DNA of 12,544 bases from SZAS-103 sp038323475. Lineage in GTDB: Bacteria; Pseudomonadota; Gammaproteobacteria; Xanthomonadales; Xanthomonadaceae. A program made the translations under genes and the position numbers. Of this stretch, positions 6,871 to 12,544 are shown in pieces (position 1 is the first letter of the stretch; every line of letters starts with the position of its first letter). The stretch spans positions 1 to 12,544 of the forward strand of contig JBBQHA010000096.1 in NCBI GenBank assembly GCA_038323475.1. Reading direction: 5' to 3'. The notes under the pieces are model-generated. The model was not told the origin of the DNA. It saw only the letters and a list, made by a program, of their open reading frames with translations, and searched no databases.

Positions 6871-8286
6871 TCAGGAAATCGGCGCGCGCTTGGCGATCCG
6901 TTCCAGCGCTGCATCGATGCGCTCAAGCGCGGCATCGCGGCCGACCAGGAACACGGTGTGTTCGATCGACGGCGACACCTGCGTCCCGGTCATCGCGACC
7001 CGCAGCGGCTGGGCGATCTTGCCGAGGCCCAGGCCGAGCGCTTCGGACGTATGCGCCAGCGCGGCGTGCACGGCTTCGGGGGACCACGACGGCGCATCGG
7101 CCAAGCGTTCGCGCATCGAGACCAGCGGTCCGACGGCGGCATCGGTGAGGTGCTTGGCGACGGCGGCATCGTCGTAATCGCGCAGCGGTTCGAACCAGAC
7201 CTTCGCGCGCTCGGCCATCTCCTTGAGCGTGTGCACGCGGTCGCGCAGCGCGACCACGACGTCTGCCGCGGCCGGGCCGCTCGCGAGATCGTAACCGGCA
7301 TGGCGCAGGTGCCAGTCCAGGTGCGCGGCGACGGCTTCGGGATCGTCGGACTTCAGGTATTGCTGGTTGAGCCAGTTGAGCTTGTCGATGTCGAAGCGCG
7401 ACGCGCTGTGGTTGACGTCCTTGATGTCGAACAGCCCGATCATCTGCTCGCGCGAGAAGATTTCCTGGTCGCCGTGCGACCAGCCCAGCCGCACCAGGTA
7501 GTTCAGCAACGCGTGCGGCAGGTAGCCATCGTCGCGGTACTGCATCACCCCGACCGCGCCGTGCCGCTTGGACAGCTTCTGCCCGTCCGGCCCGAGGATC
7601 ATCGGCAGGTGCGCGAACACCGGTACCTCCGCGCCGAGCGCCTCGTAGACGTTGACCTGGCGCGGCGTGTTGTTGACGTGGTCGTCGCCACGGATCACCT
7701 CGCTGATGCGCATGTCGATGTCGTCGACGACGACCGCGAAGTTGTAGGTCGGGAAACCATCGGAACGGATCAGCACGAGGTCGTCGAGTTCGGAATTGCT
7801 CCACTCGACGCGTCCCTTGACCTTGTCCTCGAACACGACCGATCCGCCGACCGGGTTCTTGAAGCGCAGCACGCGGTCCGGATCCTCGCGGTACGGCTCG
7901 TTGCGCTCGCGGTAGTAGCCGTTGTAGCGCGGCTTCTCGTTCTTCGCCATCGCCTCGGCGCGCATCGCATCGATCTCCTCGCGCGTCTCGTAGGCGTAAT
8001 AGGCCTTGCCGGCCTGCAGCAGTTCCTGGGCGACGTGGTGGTAGCGCTCCATGCGCTGGGTCTGGAAAAACGGGCCCTCGTCGTGATCCAGGCCCAGCCA
8101 GTCCATCCCGTCGAGAATGGCCTGCACGGCCGCGTCGGTGGAACGCTCGCGGTCGGTGTCCTCGATGCGCAGGATGAAGCGGCCACCCTGCCGGCGCGCC
8201 TCCAGCCAGCAATACAGCGCGGTGCGCGCGCCGCCGATGTGCAGGTAGCCGGTCGGGCTGGGGGCAAAGCGTGTGCGGCAAGTCAT
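6871..8286 (-). CDS. gltX: Glutamyl-tRNA synthetase
   Basis: Cytoplasmic class I aminoacyl-tRNA synthetase that charges tRNA-Glu with glutamate. The 471-residue length is normal. The N-terminus RFAPSPTGYLHIGGARTALYCW (6-27) includes the HIGH-type motif HIGG (16-19), IEDTDRERS (41-49) follows, and the KMSKS-type loop is KLSKRHG (237-243). The adenylate-site segment RGDDHVNNTPRQ is at 199-210. The Cys-x-Cys zinc knuckle of E. coli GltX is missing: the equivalent segment, YYAYETREEIDAMRAEAM (96-113), has no cysteine, so this is a zinc-free form. The ATG at 8286 gives the usual family start; no good Shine-Dalgarno is visible. The gene faces away from the cyclophilin operon, and zur lies downstream. 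Confidence 0.98.
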   Translation of the reverse strand: MTCRTRFAPSPTGYLHIGGARTALYCWLEARRQGGRFILRIEDTDRERSTDAAVQAILDGMDWLGLDHDEGPFFQTQRMERYHHVAQELLQAGKAYYAYETREEIDAMRAEAMAKNEKPRYNGYYRERNEPYREDPDRVLRFKNPVGGSVVFEDKVKGRVEWSNSELDDLVLIRSDGFPTYNFAVVVDDIDMRISEVIRGDDHVNNTPRQVNVYEALGAEVPVFAHLPMILGPDGQKLSKRHGAVGVMQYRDDGYLPHALLNYLVRLGWSHGDQEIFSREQMIGLFDIKDVNHSASRFDIDKLNWLNQQYLKSDDPEAVAAHLDWHLRHAGYDLASGPAAADVVVALRDRVHTLKEMAERAKVWFEPLRDYDDAAVAKHLTDAAVGPLVSMRERLADAPSWSPEAVHAALAHTSEALGLGLGKIAQPLRVAMTGTQVSPSIEHTVFLVGRDAALERIDAALERIAKRAPIS

Positions 8287-8314
8287 CGGGGGCGCCAGGG
8301 TGTGCGGATCGGCG

Positions 8315-8320
8315 ATTTTA
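8315..8320 (-). promoter_or_regulatory. Candidate -10 box for gltX
   Basis: On the minus strand 8320 to 8315 reads TAAAAT, five of six consensus bases, placing transcription start near 8308 and giving a leader of about 22 bases. A possible -35, CTGACC (8341 to 8336), has a short 15-base spacer and falls in the left arm of the inverted-repeat element, so the element may contribute to this promoter. Confidence 0.4.
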
Positions 8321-8327
8321 GCGGATT

Positions 8328-8416
8328 GGAAAAGGGGTCAGAGTGAATTTCGCATACGCTGCGCGTCGCGCCCCGCGGGATGGATCCGGGCAAAACTTCA
8401 CTCCGACCCCTTTCCC
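8328..8416. mobile_element. REP/RAYT-type palindromic element, 89 bases
   Basis: Terminal inverted repeats of about 23 bases flank a 41-base GC-rich centre. The left arm (8328-8350) contains AAGGGGTCAGAGTGAATTT and the right arm (8392-8416) contains ACTTCACTCCGACCCCTTTC. After complementing, the arms differ by one substitution and small insertions. From memory, GGGGTCAGAGTGAATT-type palindromes are common intergenic repeats in xanthomonads and other proteobacteria and border genes for REP-associated tyrosine transposases (RAYTs). No transposase is present, so this would be a non-autonomous copy. It could also act as a stem-loop between gltX and the cyclophilin operon. Confidence 0.65.
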
Positions 8417-8432
8417 ACTGCGCGCGCGGCAC

Positions 8433-8438
8433 TACAAT
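8433..8438 (+). promoter_or_regulatory. Candidate -10 box for the cyclophilin-lpxH-hydrolase operon
   Basis: TACAAT matches five of six consensus bases and lies 41 bases before the cyclophilin ATG. A weak -35-like TTTCCC (8411-8416) with a 16-base spacer lies at the edge of the inverted-repeat element. Assignment is by position and the -10 alone. Confidence 0.4.
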
Positions 8439-8479
8439 GGCGCGGCCTTCATGCAAGACCGACCCCCGGAGTGAACCCG

Positions 8480-9148
8480 ATGCGCATCCGCTTGAACCTG
8501 TTGCTGGCCGCCCTGCTGCTGCCCGCATGCGCGGGCGCCAACGCCGCGACGCAGGCCGCGCCAGCCCCGACTGCGCACAAACCGACCACCAGCGACACCA
8601 CCAACAGCGTGCCGGTCGCATTGCAGGCCGGGCCACGTGTCGACCTGCACACGAACCAGGGCGACATCGTGATCGAGTTGTATCCGGACAAGGCGCCGAA
8701 GACGGTCGAGAACTTCCTGACGTATGGGCGCGAAGGTTTCTACAACGGCACCATCTTCCACCGCGTGATCGACCACCTGCTGATCCAGGGCGGCGCCTAC
8801 ACGGTCGACCTGCAGAAGAAGCCGGTGCATCCACCGATCCCGGACGAGGCGAACAACGGCCTGTCCAACCAGCGCGGCACGGTCACCGCCGCGCGCGGAC
8901 AGGTGCCTGGGTCGGCGACGTCGGAGTTCTTCATCAACCTCGTCGACAACCCGCGCTTCGACTACGTGTCCGAAGCGAACGCGACCACGGCCGGATATGC
9001 GGTGTTCGGCAAGGTCATCACCGGCATGGACGTGGTGGACAAGATCCGCGCGGTCAAGACGCATCCGCAGGGCAAGTTCACCGCCGACGTGCCGATGATC
9101 CCGGTGGTGATCGACCGCGTCGAGATCCTGCAGCCCCCGGCACAGTGA
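8480..9148 (+). CDS. Exported cyclophilin-type peptidyl-prolyl cis-trans isomerase
   Basis: A 222-residue protein with an export signal (basic MRIR, then hydrophobic 5-16) and a linker to about residue 50, followed by a cyclophilin domain (52-217) that speeds proline isomerisation during folding of envelope proteins. Cyclophilin motifs are VENFL (76-80), IFHRVI (92-97; R95 equals the catalytic arginine), IQGG (102-105), SEFFINL (148-154) and FGKV (176-179). The phenylalanine normally three residues before that glutamine appears to be L100. LPAC (14-17) resembles a lipobox but has an unusual proline, so either a lipoprotein or cleavage after ANA (22) is possible. GGAG lies eight bases before the ATG; an in-frame extension to 8273 overlaps gltX and is rejected. 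lpxH follows after ten bases, matching the ppiB-lpxH order of E. coli. Confidence 0.92.
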   Translation: MRIRLNLLLAALLLPACAGANAATQAAPAPTAHKPTTSDTTNSVPVALQAGPRVDLHTNQGDIVIELYPDKAPKTVENFLTYGREGFYNGTIFHRVIDHLLIQGGAYTVDLQKKPVHPPIPDEANNGLSNQRGTVTAARGQVPGSATSEFFINLVDNPRFDYVSEANATTAGYAVFGKVITGMDVVDKIRAVKTHPQGKFTADVPMIPVVIDRVEILQPPAQ

Positions 9149-9158
9149 AGCGCCGCGC

Positions 9159-9890
9159 ATGACGACGTTGTTCGTTTCCGACTTGCACCTGGATGCCGCG
9201 CGCCCGCAGTCGGTTTCGCAATTCCTCGACCTGCTCGAAGGCGAAGCCAGGCAGTCCGACGCGTTGTACGTGCTCGGCGACCTGTTCGAATACTGGGTCG
9301 GCGACGACGATCCGCAACCTGCCGGCGCCGCTGTCGCGAATGCATTGTCGGCGCTCGCGGCCACTGGCGTGCCGGTGTTTTTCCTGCGCGGCAACCGCGA
9401 CTTCCTGATCGGCGCGGGCTATGCGGCGCGGTGCGGAATGCGCATCCTGCCCGATCCCTGCGTGATCGACCTCTACGACCGCCCGACCCTGCTCATGCAC
9501 GGCGACCTGCTGTGCTCCGACGACGAGGCCTACCAGGCGTTCCGCCGCCAGACCCGCGATCCGCAGTGGCAGGAAACCTTCCTCGCCCAGCCGCTGCAGG
9601 CGCGCATCGCGTTCGCCGAGCGTGCGCGCGCCGCGAGCGCCGCCCACCAGCGGGCGATCCATGGGAACGACGCTCGTGAAGACATCACCGATGTCAGCCA
9701 GGCCGCGGTCGAAACCACGTTCGCGCGCCACGGCATGGATACCCTGATCCATGGGCATACCCATCGCCCTGCGATTCACACGCTTCACGCAGGCGAGCGT
9801 ACGCGCACCCGCATCGTCCTCGGCGACTGGTACGAACAGGGATCGGTCCTGCGCGTGGACGCGGATGGCGCGAGCCTGTCCGCGCTGTAA
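9159..9890 (+). CDS. lpxH: UDP-2,3-diacylglucosamine diphosphatase LpxH
   Basis: Calcineurin-like, Mn-dependent phosphoesterase at the inner face of the cytoplasmic membrane. It splits UDP-2,3-diacylglucosamine into lipid X and UMP, the fourth step of lipid A synthesis. The 243 residues match the family length. Metal ligands are all visible: D8 and H10 (SDLHLD), D41 (LGDLFEYWVGDD), N79 (RGNRDF), H114 (MHGD) and the HGHTH cluster at 198-202. Positions 8, 10, 41, 79 and 114 agree with those I recall for E. coli LpxH. The ATG at 9159 is ten bases after the cyclophilin stop with only a weak ribosome site, suggesting translational coupling. Its presence marks a Gram-negative outer membrane with lipopolysaccharide. 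Confidence 0.96.
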   Translation: MTTLFVSDLHLDAARPQSVSQFLDLLEGEARQSDALYVLGDLFEYWVGDDDPQPAGAAVANALSALAATGVPVFFLRGNRDFLIGAGYAARCGMRILPDPCVIDLYDRPTLLMHGDLLCSDDEAYQAFRRQTRDPQWQETFLAQPLQARIAFAERARAASAAHQRAIHGNDAREDITDVSQAAVETTFARHGMDTLIHGHTHRPAIHTLHAGERTRTRIVLGDWYEQGSVLRVDADGASLSAL

Positions 9891-9893
9891 CGC

Positions 9894-10718
9894 ATGCGGG
9901 AGCCCGTGTCCCTGAAGCGGTTGCTGCTGCGCCTGGCAATCGCCGCCGCCCTGCTGTACCTGCTCGCATGCAGCGCCCTGTACGCGATGCAGCGGTCCCT
10001 GCTCTATTTCCCACGGCCGATGACCACCGCACCGGATGCGCAGGCCGTCTCGATCCCGGCGGGCGGAGCGACCCTGCACGGCTGGATCGTGAACCCCGGC
10101 AAGGCCGATGCGGTGATGTATTTCGGCGGCAAGGGCGAACGCGTCGAACTGGACGTCGGCTTCTTCCGCAGCACACTGCCCGGGTACAGCGTGTATCTCG
10201 TTCCGTATCGCGGCTATGGGCCGAATGCGGGCCAGCCGAGCGAGGCCGGTTTGTACGCCGATGCGCTGGCCGAATACGCGTGGGTGCGGACGCGCAATAC
10301 GCATGTCTCGGTGATCGGCCGCAGCCTCGGCACCGGCGTCGCGACCTACATCGCGTCCACGCGCGATGTCGAAAAACTCGTGCTCGTCACGCCCTACGAC
10401 AGCGTCCTCAACATCGCGCGCGGACGCTATCGGATGTTCCCGGTTTCATGGATCCTCGAGGACCGCTACGAATCCTGGCGTCGCGCCGGCTCGATCAAGG
10501 CTCGCGTGCTGGTCGTCCTGGCGAGCGAAGACCACGCGGTGCCGCGATCGAACTCGGACGTCTTGATCGATCATTTCCATCCGAACCCCGACGTGGTCGT
10601 GGTTCCGCATTCGGGCCACAACAATCTCTCCAACAGCGCCGTCTACGCGCAGGCGATCGCGGGCTTCATGCGCGCTCCGGCGGCGATGCCGCCAGCGACT
10701 GCAGTTCCGCCGCGCTGA
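9894..10718 (+). CDS. Membrane-anchored alpha/beta hydrolase
   Basis: A 274-residue protein with an N-terminal membrane anchor or uncleaved signal (about 9-31) followed by an alpha/beta hydrolase domain of the BEM46/ABHD13-17 type, probably facing the periplasm. The likely catalytic triad is S144 in the nucleophile elbow GRSLGTG (142-148), D213 in ASEDHAVP and H242 in PHSGHNNL (238-245). The segment QRSLLYFPRP (33-42) just after the anchor is typical of this subfamily. YRGYG (105-109) sits where the oxyanion-hole loop is expected. The substrate is unknown; relatives hydrolyse lipid or thioesters. The ATG lies four bases after the lpxH stop, so it is in the same operon; a GTG at 9906 is an alternative start. 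The 3' end overlaps the opposing DUF455 gene by 53 bases. Confidence 0.85.
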   Translation: MREPVSLKRLLLRLAIAAALLYLLACSALYAMQRSLLYFPRPMTTAPDAQAVSIPAGGATLHGWIVNPGKADAVMYFGGKGERVELDVGFFRSTLPGYSVYLVPYRGYGPNAGQPSEAGLYADALAEYAWVRTRNTHVSVIGRSLGTGVATYIASTRDVEKLVLVTPYDSVLNIARGRYRMFPVSWILEDRYESWRRAGSIKARVLVVLASEDHAVPRSNSDVLIDHFHPNPDVVVVPHSGHNNLSNSAVYAQAIAGFMRAPAAMPPATAVPPR

Positions 10719-11496
10719 ATCCGGCGGCCTGGCGCGCGTCGAGGTTGAACGGCCCGCGCACCGAGCCGCGCGCGTGCAGCGCGACGAGCCGCGCGAACTC
10801 CGCATCCGCATCGATGCCGTCGCGATCGCAGCACCAGCGGAACCAGCGCGAGCCTGCGGCGACATGCGCGACTTCCTCGCGCAGGATGATTTCGAGGATC
10901 GCGGCGGTCGCTTCGTCGCCGACGCTGCGCAGGCGCGCGATCATGCCCGGCGTCACGTCGAGCCCGCGCGCCTCGAGCACGCGCGGTACCAGCGCCATCC
11001 GCTCGCGGCAGGAGTGCGCGGTCTTTTCGGCCATTTCCCACAGGCCGTTGTGTGCGTCGAAATCGCCGTAGTCGTGACCGAGTTCCTGCAGGCGCTCGCG
11101 CAGCATCGCGAAATGCCGCGCTTCGTCGGCGGCGACCCCAACCCAGTCGGCATAGAACTGTTCGGGCATGCCGCGGAATCGATAGACCGCATCCCAGGCG
11201 AGGTCGATCGCGTTGAACTCGATATGGGCGATCGCGTGCACGAATGCAGCGCGGCCCTCGGGCGTACCGAGGCCGCGGCTGGCGACATTGCGGGGTTGGA
11301 CGAGACGCGGACGCGCGGGGCGCCCGGGCGCGGCGATCTCGCGCACGGGCTCGTGGCCTTCGCCGACAACCAGCGCGCCCGTGGAAAACCGGCCCGCAGC
11401 CTTCGCGGTCGACGCGACCTTCGACGCCGGATCGGTAGCCTGCAGGCACTCCAGGGCCGCGCGCTCAAGGCCGCGATCGCCGCCGTGTTCGATCAT
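10666..11496 (-). CDS. DUF455 family ferritin-like protein
   Basis: A 276-residue, probably cytoplasmic helical protein of the DUF455 family, which has a ferritin-like fold; no reaction is established for it. Conserved carboxylate/histidine motifs that could bind a di-metal centre are visible: HIEFNAIDLAWDAVYRF (91-107; E93), ADEARHF (123-129; E125, H128) and EEVAHV (207-212; E208, H211). The ATG at 11496 lies eight bases after the upstream stop; a TTG at 11508 overlapping that stop would add four residues. The same frame stays open to 12078, but that stretch is arginine-rich shadow sequence over the next gene. It is the last gene of the purF operon, and its end overlaps the hydrolase gene. 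Confidence 0.88.
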   Translation of the reverse strand: MIEHGGDRGLERAALECLQATDPASKVASTAKAAGRFSTGALVVGEGHEPVREIAAPGRPARPRLVQPRNVASRGLGTPEGRAAFVHAIAHIEFNAIDLAWDAVYRFRGMPEQFYADWVGVAADEARHFAMLRERLQELGHDYGDFDAHNGLWEMAEKTAHSCRERMALVPRVLEARGLDVTPGMIARLRSVGDEATAAILEIILREEVAHVAAGSRWFRWCCDRDGIDADAEFARLVALHARGSVRGPFNLDARQAAGFSAAELQSLAASPPERA

Positions 11497-11504
11497 GGCA
11501 ACCG

Positions 11505-12050
11505 TCAATGCCCGGGCAGCGAAGCCGGAGCGGCGTCGGGCAGGTCCCACGGCTTGGCGCCCTTGGCCGCGCCCGGGAAGATCAACCGCGACGTCCGGTG
11601 CGATGCGTTCGGCGGCTCGACCGTCGGAATCTGCACCGCAATCGCGTGGACGCCCGACGCGCCGCCGACCTGGAGCTTCCAGGCGCCCGGGAACAGACCT
11701 TTCAGCGTGTATGGAACCAGCGCGCTTGCCTTGCCATCCGACTGGACACTCATGTTCTGGTCGTCGGCAACGACGTCGACGATCTCGCCCTTCGGACCGA
11801 CCATGCGCACCGCAAGATGTCCGTCCGCGGCCCAGCCCTCGATCCGAAGCAGGAAACCGGGCCCGGCAGTTCCCTGGTAGCGGCCGTGTTCGACATGCAG
11901 CCCGACCGGGCCGGTACCGGGAGTGACGACGGGGGTCAGCGTGAATTCGTGGACCACCTGCCCTGGCGCGGCGGCCGGCACGCCCGGGGGCGGCACCGCC
12001 GGCGCCGGCGCCGCGGCGAACAACATGGCGGACAGCAGGATCGCGATCAT
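11505..12050 (-). CDS. Exported protein of unknown function
   Basis: I do not recognise a family. The 181-residue protein has a short signal peptide (hydrophobic 2-14, then alanine/proline-rich to about 30). An alternating pattern of hydrophobic and polar residues from about 33 to 145 (for example FLLRIEGWAADGHLAVRMVG) suggests a beta-sandwich. The C-terminus (145-181) is proline-rich and likely disordered. No cysteines or catalytic motifs are seen. Its ATG overlaps the purF stop in an ATGA arrangement (12047-12050), so translation is probably coupled to purF, and the DUF455 gene starts eight bases after its stop. The tight operon suggests a real, expressed gene in the periplasm, but the operon says little about its role. 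Confidence 0.75.
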   Translation of the reverse strand: MIAILLSAMLFAAAPAPAVPPPGVPAAAPGQVVHEFTLTPVVTPGTGPVGLHVEHGRYQGTAGPGFLLRIEGWAADGHLAVRMVGPKGEIVDVVADDQNMSVQSDGKASALVPYTLKGLFPGAWKLQVGGASGVHAIAVQIPTVEPPNASHRTSRLIFPGAAKGAKPWDLPDAAPASLPGH

Positions 12051-12544
12051 CCGACGCGCCGCTTCTTCTTCGCCTCATCCGACCGCAACTGCCGCAGGCG
12101 CTCGAAATAGCCCGGCTCGATGCCGGTCACGTATTCGCCGCTGAAGCAGGACGTGTCGAACTTGCGGCCGGGGAACTTCGGTCCGGCGACGGCGGCTTCG
12201 AGGTCCGGAAGGTCCTGGTAGATCAGCCAGTCGCAGCCGAGCAGCTGCTCGATCTCGCGCTCGGTGCGGTCGTGCGCCACGAGTTCGGCCGACGATGGCA
12301 TGTCGATGCCGTAGATGTTCGGGTAACGCACCGGCGGCGCGGCCGACGCGAGATAGACCTTGCGCGCGCCGGCATCGCGCGCCATTTGCACGATCTGCTG
12401 CGCGGTGGTACCGCGCACGATCGAGTCGTCGACCAGCAGGACCACGCGATTGCGGAATTCCAGCGGGATCGCGTTGAGCTTGCGCTTGACCGATTTCGCC
12501 CGCTCGACCTGCCCCGGCATGATGAAGGTGCGGCCGACGTAGCG
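12047..12544 (-). CDS. purF: Amidophosphoribosyltransferase PurF (C-terminal part, 5' end beyond window)
   Basis: Cytoplasmic first enzyme of purine synthesis, transferring the amide nitrogen of glutamine to PRPP to form 5-phosphoribosylamine. The last 165 residues are present, in frame to the window edge. The first visible residues, RYVGRTFIMP, are a PurF hallmark, and VVLLVDDSIVRGTT (34-47 of the visible part) is the PRPP-binding loop. YGIDMPS (78-84) and CFSGEYVTGIEPGYF (133-147) near the C-terminus also fit. The N-terminal glutaminase domain, with its Cys nucleophile, lies outside the window. The stop codon overlaps the start of the next gene by four bases. Confidence 0.97.
   Translation of the reverse strand, partial: RYVGRTFIMPGQVERAKSVKRKLNAIPLEFRNRVVLLVDDSIVRGTTAQQIVQMARDAGARKVYLASAAPPVRYPNIYGIDMPSSAELVAHDRTEREIEQLLGCDWLIYQDLPDLEAAVAGPKFPGRKFDTSCFSGEYVTGIEPGYFERLRQLRSDEAKKKRRVG

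Noticed and set aside
6789..6935. N-terminal extension of Zur by 49 residues into gltX
   Set aside because: The extra residues are not Zur-like and overlap gltX; Zur proteins begin near the ATG at 6788.
8273..8479. N-terminal extension of the cyclophilin across the palindromic element
   Set aside because: It would overlap the gltX start and remove the signal peptide from the N-terminus; GGAG and the signal sequence support the ATG at 8480.
11932..11948. Second match to the palindrome arm (GGGGTCAGCGTGAATTC, 15 of 17 bases)
   Set aside because: It lies inside the exported-protein gene, has no inverted partner nearby, and encodes a smooth part of the protein, so chance is more likely.
11497..12078. 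Upstream extension of the DUF455 frame to 470 codons, suggesting a fusion
   Set aside because: The added part overlaps the exported-protein gene and purF out of frame and is arginine-rich shadow sequence; DUF455 similarity starts at the ATG at 11496.

Overview
The window is a gene-dense, high-GC chromosomal segment with near-continuous coding on both strands. Gene content and protein character suggest a gammaproteobacterium of the Xanthomonadales/Lysobacteraceae type: a HutF-type histidine pathway, a THX ribosomal protein with a basic tail, a MerC-family protein divergent from a TonB receptor, Zur next to gltX, and cyclophilin-lpxH synteny. This assignment is inference from gene content; no rRNA or other marker is present. 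No gap between genes exceeds about 195 bases. No tRNA, rRNA, CRISPR array or insertion sequence with a transposase was seen.

Left region (1-2660): two amidohydrolase genes for histidine degradation face away from each other. hutF (formimidoylglutamate deiminase, minus strand, cut by the window edge) and hutI (imidazolonepropionase, plus strand) share an 85-base divergent region. hutI ends at a strong bidirectional terminator, which also serves the convergent gene for a small THX-like ribosomal protein with a lysine/alanine/proline repeat tail.

Central region (2964-6790): a probable metal-homeostasis locus. A MerC-family membrane protein and a TonB-dependent receptor are transcribed divergently from a short AT-rich region holding a Zur-box-like dyad. 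Twenty-six bases after the receptor comes a gene for a protein resembling SecB export chaperones. Convergent to that is zur, encoding a Fur-family zinc regulator with both zinc sites visible. The likely picture is that Zur represses receptor (and perhaps merC) transcription when zinc is plentiful, and that the receptor imports zinc or a zinc complex. The SecB-like protein is the least expected member and the best candidate for something undescribed.

Right region (6871-12544): housekeeping genes. gltX (glutamyl-tRNA synthetase, minus) lies upstream of zur. Between gltX and the next plus-strand genes is an 89-base element with terminal inverted repeats that resembles the palindromes associated with REP/RAYT transposases. 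The plus-strand run is an exported cyclophilin, lpxH (lipid A synthesis) and a membrane-anchored alpha/beta hydrolase, tightly packed. The hydrolase gene overlaps by 53 bases the 3' end of an oppositely oriented operon: purF (partial, entering from the right), an exported protein of unknown function, and a DUF455 ferritin-like protein.
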